A stretch of DNA of 64,000 nucleotides from a bacterium (GCA_019753235.1 JAIELF010000003.1:62001-126000); one strand, 5' to 3'; positions 42,647 to 52,393 are shown, counted from the first letter of the stretch. Translations and numbers: made by a program. The notes: generated by a model not told the origin, from the sequence alone.

Positions 42647-44536
42647 TCAACCGGTGATAATCGGGCTTCGTCCCTGGGCTGCTTCTTCCATAAACGCTTG
42701 AATTCCCTGCGCGAGATTCTCTGGCTCTAGCAGCATTCCTTCGAGAAGAAGCGAGCTTAGAAAGAGCTGTTCGCCGACTTTGCCGATGAACTCTTCATGA
42801 CTGGGATTTGCTGACAAGTCCGCCAGACGTTTGATGAGTTTGGCTCGCGGATTGATTTCGAAAATCCGCTTGGGCATGTCAAACTCTTTGTTCGCAAGCA
42901 TCATCATCTTTTGCAACTGTGGACTGAAATTGCCATCGGCACTGACCAGACAACAGGGACTATCAATGAGCCGATCGCTTCGTCGAATCTCGGCCACCTT
43001 CTCCCCGAGACGGCGTTTGAAGATCTCAATCACTCGGCCAAACCCTGTCGCGTCGGCCTCCGACGAGGAAGAGGTCTCCTTTGCCTCCTCCGTTTTCGGA
43101 GGTAGATCGATGTTCGAGGCATCGACCGACTGGAACTCGTGCTCGCGGTACTTTGCCAGATGCAGGACGGCCCATTCGTCGATCGGCTCGGGCAGGAGAA
43201 GAACTTCGGTCCCTCGCTGGCGGAAGATTTCTAGATGCGGATGGCGGGCTAGACTTTTCAAACTCGAGCCGGCCAGAAAAAAGATCTTTTGCTGATCAGG
43301 CTTCATCCTTTCGATGTACGCATCCAGCGAGGTCGGCTCGGCATGGTCGTCGCGGGTCGATGGGAATCGCCAAAGCGCCGCCAGTTTCTCGCGATTCTCA
43401 AAGTCACTTCCGACCCCCTCCTTCATGCTGTTGCCGAACTGTTGGGTGAACTCGGCAAAGTGGGCCGGCTGTTCCTTGGAAAGGTCCGACAAGCGATCGA
43501 GGATCTTTCGAACCAGAACCCGCCGAATCTTTTGAAAGACCGAGTTATCTTGAAGAGTCTCGCGAGAAACATTCAGCGGAAGATCCTCCGAATCGACCAC
43601 GCCGTGAAGAAACCGCAGATACTCGGGCAATAAGTCACGACAGTCGTTTTGCACGAGGATTCGCTTCGCACAGAGATTCAACCCGTGCTCGGCCCGTCCG
43701 AAACCAAGACGCTCGGGATTGCTTGCCGGGCAGTAAAGGAGCGCGTGGAACTGGATCGGCGAATCGGTGGAATAGTGCAAATGCCAAATCGGTTTCTCAC
43801 CCGTTTGGTGCGTCAGATGCTCGAAAAAGCCGGCATATTGTTCCTCGGAGAGTTGGCTTTTCGGCTCGACCCAGATGGGCTTGACGTCGTTGATGATGAC
43901 ATCGTTGAGCCGAATCGGGTGAGGCACGAACCTCGAATAAGTCTGGACGATCGATTTCAGTCGGTGTTCGAATGTGAACTCTTTCAGGTCATCCTTCAAG
44001 TGGAGAACGATCTGCGTCCCACGATCGAGCCCGTCGATCGGCTCGACGGTGAACTTGCCCGATCCATCCGATGTCCACCGGTATGCTTGGTCGCTTTGGT
44101 AGCTTCTCGACCGGACCTCCACCGTGTGAGCGAGCATGAAAGCGGAGTAAAAGCCGACGCCGAACTGACCAATCAAGTTGACGGCTTTCTTCGCGTCTGC
44201 TTGAAGGCTGCTGAGAAAATCGCGAGAACCACTTTTCGCAATCGTTCCCAGATGCGCAATGAGTTCTTCCTCGGTCATGCCGATACCGTTGTCGGCAATC
44301 GTCAGCGTATTGGCGGTCGGATCGGGGATCAGCGTGATCGATAGATCCCCCGGATCCTTGACAGGCTCCTCCACCAGGCAGACGTGCCGATACTTATCGA
44401 GCGCATCAGATGCGTTGGAGATCAACTCGCGCAAGGCGATCTCTTTGCTCTGATACAGGGAATGGGCCAATAGATGCAGTACTTGTTGAATTTCAGCTTG
44501 AAACGCAAACTCGCGAGGAGCGGCTTGGGTCGTCAT
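42647..44536 (-). CDS. htpG: Hsp90-family chaperone HtpG
   Basis: 629 residues, the normal length. N-terminal GHKL ATPase domain: ALRELISNASDALDKYR, LTIADNGIGMTEEELIAHLGTIAKSG and NLIGQFGVGFYSAFM. The middle domain has GVVDSEDLPLNVSRETLQDN, the conserved amphipathic loop. The ATG at 44536 has GGGAGG 4 bases upstream. It folds client proteins in the cytosol under stress. I saw no CIRCE element or clear sigma-32 promoter in the 267-base divergent gap. Confidence 0.97.
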   Translation of the reverse strand: MTTQAAPREFAFQAEIQQVLHLLAHSLYQSKEIALRELISNASDALDKYRHVCLVEEPVKDPGDLSITLIPDPTANTLTIADNGIGMTEEELIAHLGTIAKSGSRDFLSSLQADAKKAVNLIGQFGVGFYSAFMLAHTVEVRSRSYQSDQAYRWTSDGSGKFTVEPIDGLDRGTQIVLHLKDDLKEFTFEHRLKSIVQTYSRFVPHPIRLNDVIINDVKPIWVEPKSQLSEEQYAGFFEHLTHQTGEKPIWHLHYSTDSPIQFHALLYCPASNPERLGFGRAEHGLNLCAKRILVQNDCRDLLPEYLRFLHGVVDSEDLPLNVSRETLQDNSVFQKIRRVLVRKILDRLSDLSKEQPAHFAEFTQQFGNSMKEGVGSDFENREKLAALWRFPSTRDDHAEPTSLDAYIERMKPDQQKIFFLAGSSLKSLARHPHLEIFRQRGTEVLLLPEPIDEWAVLHLAKYREHEFQSVDASNIDLPPKTEEAKETSSSSEADATGFGRVIEIFKRRLGEKVAEIRRSDRLIDSPCCLVSADGNFSPQLQKMMMLANKEFDMPKRIFEINPRAKLIKRLADLSANPSHEEFIGKVGEQLFLSSLLLEGMLLEPENLAQGIQAFMEEAAQGRSPIITG

Positions 44537-44806
44537 GATTCCTCCCTTGGTCTGTCTTTTCTTCGCCGCGACACTTCGCCCGGCGTGGGGCGAAATCCAA
44601 CGAGCGACGTCAAAGCCTAAATACTCATGAACGCGGTGGTTCCTGGTGATCCTTTGATCGAAGGACCGGCGCCGGATGTATCAGGCGTTGCTGATCGATA
44701 CGATGTCTGGACGAACCGACCGAGGAACTCTCATCAAGGAAGAGAGCCGACGGCGGGTGAGCCCATCGTGAAATTATAGAGAGCCCGTCTCGTCGTCGAG
44801 GATTTG

Positions 44807-45535
44807 ATGACTAGCCAGCCTGTTCCCAAAGAGCCCGTCACGTTAGCAATCTCTCGCTTGCGCAAAAGTTATCCCTCGGCCGACGGCGAACTCGTCGTTC
44901 TGGCGGGGATCGACCTGGAAATGAAAAGCGGACAGGCGCTGGCCATCACCGGCCCGTCTGGCTCGGGAAAATCGACCCTGCTGCATATTGTCGGGGGGCT
45001 CGATGTCGCGACCAGTGGGCAAGTGCTGCTGGGAGATCGTTCGATTGCCGACCTCGCACCGGCCGCGCTGGCCGAGTACCGCAATCGCTTTGTCGGGTTC
45101 GTGTTTCAAGATCATCATCTGCTGCCTCAGTGCACGGTCCTTGAGAACGTTCTGATCCCGACGTTGCCGGCGGGGGGGGCGAACGAAGAGACGATCGAAC
45201 GAGCCCGCGGTCTGGTTGATCGGGTCGGTCTTTCGAGTCGCATCGGACATCGGCCGGCTCAGCTTTCTGGCGGCGAACGACAACGCGTGGCGATCGCTCG
45301 GGCGCTGATCAATTCACCCCCATTGCTGCTTTGTGATGAGCCGACCGGCAATCTCGACCGCCCCAACGCTTTGCGGATTGGGCAGCTTTTGATCTCGTTA
45401 GCACAAGATTTCAACGCAATCTTGATGATCGTCACCCACAGTGCCGAGTTGGCCGAGTCGCTCCCTCAACAGGGGGAACTTCGAGACGGGTTTCTCGTTC
45501 CGATGACAACGATCTCGAGCCAGGGGGGACCATGA
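44807..45535 (+). CDS. ABC transporter ATP-binding protein, LolD/MacB/YbbA type
   Basis: 242 residues from the ATG at 44807 (GAGG 5 bases upstream). Walker A GPSGSGKST, Q-loop VFQDHHLLPQ, signature LSGGERQRVAIARAL, Walker B LLLCDEPTGNLD and H-loop IVTHSAEL are all intact. It should power the permease encoded next, whose start overlaps its stop by four bases (ATGA). Systems of this type work by mechanotransmission, moving lipoproteins or substrates in the periplasm, not across the membrane. Confidence 0.93.
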   Translation: MTSQPVPKEPVTLAISRLRKSYPSADGELVVLAGIDLEMKSGQALAITGPSGSGKSTLLHIVGGLDVATSGQVLLGDRSIADLAPAALAEYRNRFVGFVFQDHHLLPQCTVLENVLIPTLPAGGANEETIERARGLVDRVGLSSRIGHRPAQLSGGERQRVAIARALINSPPLLLCDEPTGNLDRPNALRIGQLLISLAQDFNAILMIVTHSAELAESLPQQGELRDGFLVPMTTISSQGGP

Positions 45536-48500
45536 ACTTCTGGCGACTGCTCCTCGAAACTCTTTGGCACTACCGCATGACCAACTTGGCGGTGGTGCTC
45601 GGTTCGCTCGTCGGGTCAGCGATCTTGACCGGGTCACTGCTCGTGGGTGATTCGATGCGCGGCACACTGCGCGACATGACACTCGAACGGTTGGGGAAGG
45701 TCGATCTCGTTCATGTCGGGCCCAAGTTTTTCGCAAGAGACTTGGCGACTCGTTGGCAACAGGACCCCGCTCTGGCAGATTCGATCTCGGCCGCGGTTCT
45801 CTTTGTTCGAGCTGCCGTCAGCGGTCCGACGAAGTCGCTGGCCAGCGATGTCCAAATCGTCGGTACGACACCAGCATTCTGGAAGCTTGTTGCATCGGAG
45901 GGCCTGGACCCAGCAACGGCGGGCCAAGAGATCATCATCAATCAAGAACTGGCGGACGAGTTGGCCGCGAAAGATGGCTCGCGTCTGTCTGTTCTATTGG
46001 AGAAGGCCAACGACATTCCCAGCGAGGGCTTGCTCGGTAAGCGAGAAGAGACGATCAAGCCGCTCTCGGTTCGGGTTGATCGCGTGATCTCCAACCGTGG
46101 CGCGGGGCGATTCTCGCTCTCGATGACGCAGCGATTGCCGATGACGCTTTTCGTTCCGCTTGAACGGCTTTCCGAAGCGATCGGTCAGGCAGGTCGAGCG
46201 AATGCTCTTCTTGTCTCCCTTGCCCCCAACGTCTCTGCGGCACAAGCGAATCATCGGCTAGATTCGATTCTTTCGCTCGATGACATGGGTTTGTCACTGA
46301 TACCATCAGATGCGTGGGTCAGCATTGAAAGTCGAGAGAGAATCATTGCCCCCGTTGTCGAATCAGCCATCGAACAGGTCATCAAAGAGAACGGCTACCG
46401 TGCGCAGCGATTGCTGACATACCTGGCCAATACGATTTCGCTGGGTGGAACTGAGATCCCCTACAGTGTGGTGGTTGGAATTGACAATCTTTCTCCCCCA
46501 TTTGGACCTTGGGAGATGGAGCCGCCCCTCACTTCGCTTCTGAATGGACAAGCGGTCATCAATCGCTGGACCGCTTCGCGACTCCATGCACAGGTAGGTT
46601 CGCTGCTTGACATGAAGTATTTCGCGGTTCTGCCCGATAGCTCGCTCGAGGAGAGAAAGACATCGGTTCGAGTCTCGGCCGTGACGGCCATGGAAGGAAA
46701 GGCGATCGACCGGACCTTCACTCCTAGTTTTCCAGGCATCACCGATGCCGATACTTTTGCGGACTGGAATGCTCCGTTTCCTGTGAATCTCGACCGCGTA
46801 AAAAATGAAGACGAAGAGTATTGGAAGACCTATCGAACCGCACCAAAAGTCTTTCTTGATCTGGCCAGCGCCCAGAAGATTTGGTCGACGCGATTTGGCA
46901 GGCTGACGACCGTTCGATTGGCCCGAGCGGATGGATCGATGATCGCTTTGGACGATCTGTCCCGACATTTGCGATCGGTGATCAATCCCCTTCGGCTGGG
47001 ATTTCGATTGGAGGAAGTGCGCGAGCGAGACTTAAAGGCCAGTTCCGGAAGCACCGATTTCGGCATGTTGTTTCTCTCGATGAGTTTTTTCCTGATCGTG
47101 AGTTCGACAATCCTTGTTGGCCTGCTCTTTCGCTTAAACACCGAGCGTCGCGCAAGCTCGATTGGGGTAATGCTGGCAACTGGTTCGCCTACTCGCTTGG
47201 TTCGCCGTTGGCTTGGCGCCGAGGGACTCCTCCTTTCGTCCGTCGGCGCGCTGCTCGGTTTACTGGGCGCGGTCATTTATGCTCGTTGGCTATTGAGTCT
47301 TCTCTCGACATGGTGGCGCGATGCGGTGGGAACATCGTTCATCGAGTATCACTCTTCGCACGGGAGTTTCATCATTGGCTTGCTGGCGTCCGTGGGAGTG
47401 GCGATGTTAGCCATCGTTTGGGGAACAGGCCGGCTCGGCCGGGCACCGGTGCCACAACTTCTGTCGGCTGGTTTCAGTTTCGCCCCGGCTCCACGAAAGA
47501 ACTCCTCGCTGATTTCGCTGATCGTCGCCATCACATCGCTTGCCGGTGGTGGAGTGATGATCGCGTCGGGCTGGTTGGGAATCATGCCCGAGTTGGGAGC
47601 ATTCTTTGGTGGCGGCGCTCTGGTTTTGGTCGGACTCCTCGCCGGTTGGGCACATCAACTTTCCCGCCCCTTGCCGACGGATCCGGCATCGTTGGTTCGA
47701 GGCGCGGGTTGGAGTTCCATTGCCCGGCTTGGGATCCGAAACACTTCCCGATATCCATCCCGAAGTTTGCTCACGACCACGTTGATCGCACTGGCGGTCT
47801 TTCTCGTCGTCGCCGTCGGAACCATGCGGCACGGCAAGCCTGCGAACATGCCGGACCGGCAGTCTGGCAATGGAGGCTTTTCGCTGATCGCTCGGTCGAC
47901 GCACCCGCTTCCCCAAAATCTCGCTACCGCCGAAGGTCGATTCGCGATGAATGTTTCGGATGATGCCGAGAAGATTCTCGCTCGATCAGAAGTCATCAGC
48001 CTGCGGGTTCGACCAGGTGATGATGCGAGTTGTTTAAATGTCTTTCAGCCGAAGGATCCGACTATCCTCGGAGCGCCGGCCGGCTTAATCGAGCGCGGCG
48101 GCTTTGCCTTTGCGTCGATGTTGGATCCAACCGAAGAGGATCGAGCGAATCCTTGGCGGATGCTTGATCGTCGATTGGAAGCTGATGTTGTTCCCGCGAT
48201 CGGCGATGCCGCCACGCTGCAATGGATCCTCAAGATTCCGCTCGGCGGCGAACTCGCCACCACGGCCGAGGATGGTCGACCTATCAAGCTCAAGATTGTT
48301 GGCACGATGTCGGAGAGTCTTTTCCAAGGCCAACTGATCATTGCCGAGTCTGCCTTCGTCAAGCTGTTCCCGTCGCGAGGGGGGACTCGCTTTTTCCTCT
48401 TAGCTCCGCCGACGGCCGAGGTTGGTCCGCTGGCCGAGAAGTTGGAGAAGGATCTTTCGGATTTTGGTTTTGATATCGAGACAACCGCCAAAGTGATTCA

Positions 48501-48909
48501 AGGATATCTGGCTGTTCAAGATACTTACATGGCCGCATTCCAGACGCTGGGCGGACTGGGACTCGCGCTAGGAACGTTGGGGTTGGGGGCTGTTGTTCTG
48601 CGGAACGTGCTGGAACGTCGGGGAGAGTTAGCGATCTTACGGGCGATCGGCTTCTCTCCGTCGGCGGTGGGTGGCTTGGTGGTATCGGAAACGGCTTGGC
48701 TTTTGATCGCCGGGCTGACGATTGGCACGCTAGCCGCGGCGCTGGCGGTTCTCCCCGCGCTATTGCGTTTGCGCGATGTGGCCGTCCTTTGGCCTCTGGT
48801 GGGAACCTTACTCTTTATCTTGATCGCGGGGCTCGCCACCAGTTGGTTCGCCGTGCGATCGGCGCTCATGAGTCCGATCATTGAATCGCTTCGCTCCGAA
48901 CGAGCGTGA
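45532..48909 (+). CDS. Large FtsX-family ABC permease
   Basis: 1,125 residues. An N-terminal membrane segment (LAVVLGSLVGSAILTGSLLVGDSM) is followed by a long periplasmic MacB-like core, a first FtsX block around 515-615 (FLSMSFFLIVSSTILVGLLF, LLSSVGALLGLLGAVIYARWLL), more membrane segments, a second periplasmic core (about 780-1000) and a final FtsX block (LGLGAVVLRNVLERRGELAILRAIGFS, then LLIAGLTIGTLAAALAVLPALL). This doubled, roughly 10-segment layout is that of YbbP. The gene overlaps the ATPase gene and the next gene, both by four bases. The substrate is unknown. Confidence 0.9.
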   Translation: MNFWRLLLETLWHYRMTNLAVVLGSLVGSAILTGSLLVGDSMRGTLRDMTLERLGKVDLVHVGPKFFARDLATRWQQDPALADSISAAVLFVRAAVSGPTKSLASDVQIVGTTPAFWKLVASEGLDPATAGQEIIINQELADELAAKDGSRLSVLLEKANDIPSEGLLGKREETIKPLSVRVDRVISNRGAGRFSLSMTQRLPMTLFVPLERLSEAIGQAGRANALLVSLAPNVSAAQANHRLDSILSLDDMGLSLIPSDAWVSIESRERIIAPVVESAIEQVIKENGYRAQRLLTYLANTISLGGTEIPYSVVVGIDNLSPPFGPWEMEPPLTSLLNGQAVINRWTASRLHAQVGSLLDMKYFAVLPDSSLEERKTSVRVSAVTAMEGKAIDRTFTPSFPGITDADTFADWNAPFPVNLDRVKNEDEEYWKTYRTAPKVFLDLASAQKIWSTRFGRLTTVRLARADGSMIALDDLSRHLRSVINPLRLGFRLEEVRERDLKASSGSTDFGMLFLSMSFFLIVSSTILVGLLFRLNTERRASSIGVMLATGSPTRLVRRWLGAEGLLLSSVGALLGLLGAVIYARWLLSLLSTWWRDAVGTSFIEYHSSHGSFIIGLLASVGVAMLAIVWGTGRLGRAPVPQLLSAGFSFAPAPRKNSSLISLIVAITSLAGGGVMIASGWLGIMPELGAFFGGGALVLVGLLAGWAHQLSRPLPTDPASLVRGAGWSSIARLGIRNTSRYPSRSLLTTTLIALAVFLVVAVGTMRHGKPANMPDRQSGNGGFSLIARSTHPLPQNLATAEGRFAMNVSDDAEKILARSEVISLRVRPGDDASCLNVFQPKDPTILGAPAGLIERGGFAFASMLDPTEEDRANPWRMLDRRLEADVVPAIGDAATLQWILKIPLGGELATTAEDGRPIKLKIVGTMSESLFQGQLIIAESAFVKLFPSRGGTRFFLLAPPTAEVGPLAEKLEKDLSDFGFDIETTAKVIQGYLAVQDTYMAAFQTLGGLGLALGTLGLGAVVLRNVLERRGELAILRAIGFSPSAVGGLVVSETAWLLIAGLTIGTLAAALAVLPALLRLRDVAVLWPLVGTLLFILIAGLATSWFAVRSALMSPIIESLRSERA

Positions 48910-49292
48910 AGGCGACCTTGCGTGAACACTTGGGAGATCTGGTATCGATGGCAGAAATCGACCCGGGTTTTCGGCGAACTCGTCGTGAGTCTCTTTTTCT
49001 CATCGTGCCGTGGTTGGTTTGTTGTCTATGGAGTGTCACTTACTGCTATCTCTTTGGCTATCGCGATCATGCTCGAAAGCCTGGGGATGTTTCGTCTCTT
49101 CTGCCGGACCTCTCGGGGTACGATCCATTCGGCGCACCTCTGCTCGATCCTCTCGGATGGGGGATGCCGACCTGGATCTTCTGGGGAGTCTTTGTTCCGT
49201 GGATGGTTTCCATCGTGTTTTCGATCGTCTATGCGTTGTTCGTCATGAACGATGCGGGGGACGATGACGCCCCTGCGGGGGAAGAGTCATGA
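48906..49292 (+). CDS. YhdT/DUF997-like small membrane protein
   Basis: 128 residues from a GTG that overlaps the permease stop (GTGA). Two membrane segments: SLFLIVPWLVCCLWSVTYCYLFGYRD near 30-50 and MPTWIFWGVFVPWMVSIVFSIVYALFV near 86-112. This is the two-helix layout of YhdT, the small partner encoded beside PanF in many bacteria. Its stop overlaps the symporter start (ATGA). The assignment rests on layout and neighbourhood. Confidence 0.7.
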   Translation: MKATLREHLGDLVSMAEIDPGFRRTRRESLFLIVPWLVCCLWSVTYCYLFGYRDHARKPGDVSSLLPDLSGYDPFGAPLLDPLGWGMPTWIFWGVFVPWMVSIVFSIVYALFVMNDAGDDDAPAGEES

Positions 49293-51289
49293 TGGATACC
49301 CCCCGCGGGATCGGGGCCGGGCTCGCGTTTCTGGCATACATGGCCAGTGTGGCGGGGCTGGCATGGTGGTCAGGTCGATATCTCTCCAAGCCACGCTCGT
49401 TTGTGAACGAGTATTTTCTCGGTAGCCGAAACATGTCGAGTTGGGCCTTGGCCCTTTCGTTTGCTGCCACGTGCATCAGCGGCGGCACGTTCGCTGGCTT
49501 TCCCGCACTCATCTACACTCATGGCTGGGTGATGTTTCTTTGGATCGGCAGCTACATGGTTTTTCCATTGGTCGCGATGGGACTGATGGGTAAACGCCTG
49601 AATCAACTTTCTCATCGAACCGGCGCGATCACCATTCCCGATATACTTCGAGATCGCTTCGATTCCTCTGGGATCAGCCTGTTCGCGAGCCTGGCCATCA
49701 TTTTCTTTTTGACTGTCAATCTCGTGGCTCAGTTTAAATCCGGGGCCATCATTCTCGATGTTCTGCTGCGCGATACGCCGGGCTATCAAAACGCGATACT
49801 CCCCGCGTTCGGGAAGATCCTCGATCAGCTTCCTTTCTTGGGACTAACTGGGAGCAGCGACCGGACAGGTTACATCTTGAGCCTGTTTATTTTTGCGTTC
49901 ACGGTGGTTGTCTACACGATGTATGGCGGCTTTCGGGCTGTCGTCTGGACCGATGTCTTGCAGGGAATCGTGATGCTTGTCGGCGTCTTGATCTTGTTGC
50001 CGACGGTGCTGATCAAAGCCGGGGGAATGCCCGCCGTCAGTGAGAAGCTTGCCCGTGAAAGCCCTCGTGCGACCATCGGCACCACCCAATGGGATCAGGC
50101 CATTCGCTACACGGCCAACGCGACTTCGGCGGGGCCCGTTTGGGTGGAACATCAACTGGTCGGCCCCAATCGCCCGGCCATCGCCATCGAGATTGTTCCC
50201 CATCCCCAACAAGGTCAACTGCTCCGGGTGGAACTGCGGGCCGATCGAGAGAATCGACCGATGGCCTCCGCTCGAGAAGTCGTCGAGGCGATTCAACAAC
50301 ACCCCGAAGCTCAGACTCTGCTGCAGGCGTCGCTGATGAAAAACATCGGCGAAGGGAAGCCCGCCATTACTTCCGCCCCGGTACGCTTGGTGGATGGGCT
50401 CGATCAGCTTTATGGACCATCGATCACGTCGAGTGGGCAGGCGTTCCATCCGTTGGGCCTGGCGATTTCGTTTTTCATCTTCTGGTCATTCTCAGGGGCA
50501 GGTCACCCCGGCTTTTTAGTTCGACTGCTCGCCTTTCGAAATAGCCGAGACATCAGATACTCGATCATCACCGTGACGATCTACTTCGCGCTCATCTACA
50601 TACCGCTTGTCTTTATCTTCCTGGCCGCGCGGACGCTGATCGATCCTGGCGAGCTTCCCTCGGGAGCCGACTCGATCATGCCGACGGTCGCAACACGGCT
50701 GGTGCATCCACTGCTCGCGGGGATCTTGATCGCGGCACCGTACTCAGCCGTGATGTCGACGGTAAGTTCATTTCTGCTGGTGATCAGTTCGAGTTTGGTA
50801 CGAGATCTCTATCAACGGCCTTTGGGCCGATCCGCCGACGAGAGAATGGTGACGCTGCTGTCGTATCTGGGGACAGGACTGGTTGGATTGGTGGTAACTT
50901 GGATGGCGCTGGATCCGCCCCCTTTTTTGCAGGATGTGGTGGTCTTCGCGAGCAGTGGGATCTCGGCAACATTTCTGGCGGTAACGTTGCTGGGGATTTA
51001 TTGGCCTGCCATGACCAAGGCGGGCGCTTGGGCGTCGATGTTTTCGGGATTCGCCATCGTGGTGGGGGCGCATTTTCCTATTTTGGCCAAGCGGTGGGGC
51101 TGGCCCGGAGCTGGGGCTCCTCTCATTCCGTTGGGACTCGATCCCTTTGTCTGGGCGTGCGCCGTATCCTTGATGTTGGGTCTCTTGGTCAGTCGGTGGA
51201 CTCGGCCCGGGTCGCCTGCGGTGACGGCGTTGTTTTTTGGCCCGCCCGCCGCGCCGCCATCCACCAGTTCTCATCGCGAAGAAAGGTGA
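49289..51289 (+). CDS. Sodium:solute symporter, PanF-like, with inserted loop domain
   Basis: 666 residues against about 480 in PanF. Membrane core of the SSS (LeuT-fold) family, with TMs such as GAGLAFLAYMASVAGLAWW, ALALSFAATCISGGTFAGF, VVWTDVLQGIVMLVGVLILLP and the PanF-like LVHPLLAGILIAAPYSAVMSTVSSFLLV. Between TM6 and TM7, residues about 262-372 (nt 50072-50404) are extra. They run from AIRYTANATSAGPVWVEHQL to a helical AREVVEAIQQHPEAQTLL and resemble small beta modules of phage and adhesion proteins. The loop should face outside the cytoplasm in the 13-TM topology. The gene lies next to coaD, which makes pantothenate the best guess for the substrate. Confidence 0.85.
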   Translation: MMDTPRGIGAGLAFLAYMASVAGLAWWSGRYLSKPRSFVNEYFLGSRNMSSWALALSFAATCISGGTFAGFPALIYTHGWVMFLWIGSYMVFPLVAMGLMGKRLNQLSHRTGAITIPDILRDRFDSSGISLFASLAIIFFLTVNLVAQFKSGAIILDVLLRDTPGYQNAILPAFGKILDQLPFLGLTGSSDRTGYILSLFIFAFTVVVYTMYGGFRAVVWTDVLQGIVMLVGVLILLPTVLIKAGGMPAVSEKLARESPRATIGTTQWDQAIRYTANATSAGPVWVEHQLVGPNRPAIAIEIVPHPQQGQLLRVELRADRENRPMASAREVVEAIQQHPEAQTLLQASLMKNIGEGKPAITSAPVRLVDGLDQLYGPSITSSGQAFHPLGLAISFFIFWSFSGAGHPGFLVRLLAFRNSRDIRYSIITVTIYFALIYIPLVFIFLAARTLIDPGELPSGADSIMPTVATRLVHPLLAGILIAAPYSAVMSTVSSFLLVISSSLVRDLYQRPLGRSADERMVTLLSYLGTGLVGLVVTWMALDPPPFLQDVVVFASSGISATFLAVTLLGIYWPAMTKAGAWASMFSGFAIVVGAHFPILAKRWGWPGAGAPLIPLGLDPFVWACAVSLMLGLLVSRWTRPGSPAVTALFFGPPAAPPSTSSHREER

Positions 51290-51293
51290 GCCG

Positions 51294-51809
51294 ATGTCAG
51301 TGAAAGGACGACGAGCCGTCTATCCCGGATCGTTCGATCCATTCCATCGTGGGCACGAGAACATCGTTCGCCGGGCCGCGAAACTCTTCGACGAATTGAT
51401 TGTCGGGGTCGGCTTCAATCCCACCAAGATACCCGCGTTTTCCATGGAAGAACGGCTGCTGGCGATTCGCGAAACCGTCCAGGATCTCACCCATGTCCAG
51501 GTGATGACATTCTCGGGACTCGCGGTCAACTTCGTGCGAGGTCAGAAGGCCCAGTTCATGGTGCGAGGCATCCGCGCTCTCTCTGATATGGAGTACGAAG
51601 CAACGATGTCGCTGACGAATGCGACCATGGCCCCCGAGATCGAAACTGTCTTTCTCATGGCCGGCAAAGAATACACCAATCTCAGCAGCACGCTGATTCG
51701 CCAAATCGCCACGCATGGCGGGGATCTGCTTCCGTTCGTCCCCACCCCGATCATCAGCCATGTGGAAAGACGGTTCGGGAAGGCCGCGGAACCTCAGGAG
51801 GAGGGATGA
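51294..51809 (+). CDS. coaD: Phosphopantetheine adenylyltransferase
   Basis: Penultimate step of CoA synthesis: 4'-phosphopantetheine + ATP to dephospho-CoA. 171 residues from the ATG at 51294, which has AAAGGTGAG upstream; the longer frame overlaps the symporter. Motifs: AVYPGSFDPFHRGHENIVRR with the T/SxGH-type nucleotide site (here FHRGH), MVRGIRALSDMEYE and the ISSTLIR equivalent LSSTLIRQ. It starts 4 bases after the symporter stop. Confidence 0.97.
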   Translation: MSVKGRRAVYPGSFDPFHRGHENIVRRAAKLFDELIVGVGFNPTKIPAFSMEERLLAIRETVQDLTHVQVMTFSGLAVNFVRGQKAQFMVRGIRALSDMEYEATMSLTNATMAPEIETVFLMAGKEYTNLSSTLIRQIATHGGDLLPFVPTPIISHVERRFGKAAEPQEEG

Positions 51810-52393
51810 CGGCAAAGCTCGGTATTCTCGGCGGCACGTTCGACCCGATCCATGTGGGGCATCTGGTCCTGGCAGAACAGGCGCGTCAACAACAAGGGCT
51901 AGATCGCGTTCTCTTCATGCCAGCATCCATCCCGCCGCACAAAACCGAACTCTCGATCACCGATCCCAAGCACCGGCTCGAGATGGTTCGTATCGCGATC
52001 GGCGGTCACCCTCATTTCTCGGTTTCGACGGTCGAACTCGATCGCCCCGGGCTCAGCTACACAATCGACACGCTTCAATCTCTTCACCAGGCGAATCGGG
52101 ATACCGAACTCTGTTTGATCGTTGGCGCGGATACTGTCGCGGACGTTCCTCATTGGCGGCAACCCGCCGATGTTGTTCGCTTGGCATCGTTCGCGGCTGC
52201 GGGGCGACCGGGGTATTCGCTCTCCATCCCAAGTTCCCTTCCGCAGATGCAACTTTCGCTGATCGAAATGCCTCTTCTGGAAATCTCCAGCAGCGACCTT
52301 CGACGACGAGTCCAAGAGGGTAGATCGATTCGCTACCTCGTGCCGGCCGGCGTCGAAGCCTACATTCAGGCAAAAAAACTGTACCAAGCCTGA
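51806..52393 (+). CDS. nadD: Nicotinate-nucleotide adenylyltransferase
   Basis: Makes deamido-NAD from nicotinate mononucleotide and ATP. 195 residues. GILGGTFDPIHVGHLVLAE holds the HxGH site (HVGH); VGADTVADVPHWRQP and a terminal ISSSDLRRRVQEGRSIRYLVP, the ISSTxIR equivalent, are typical of NadD. The start overlaps the coaD stop by four bases (ATGA). Last gene of the six-gene operon. Confidence 0.96.
   Translation: MTAKLGILGGTFDPIHVGHLVLAEQARQQQGLDRVLFMPASIPPHKTELSITDPKHRLEMVRIAIGGHPHFSVSTVELDRPGLSYTIDTLQSLHQANRDTELCLIVGADTVADVPHWRQPADVVRLASFAAAGRPGYSLSIPSSLPQMQLSLIEMPLLEISSSDLRRRVQEGRSIRYLVPAGVEAYIQAKKLYQA

Noticed and set aside
44537-44806. TTGACG with a CCCCAC downstream in the htpG upstream region, as a possible heat-shock promoter
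   Set aside because: Spacing and bases do not fit the sigma-32 consensus (CTTGAA, 13-17 bases, CCCCAT) well, and no CIRCE inverted repeat is present.
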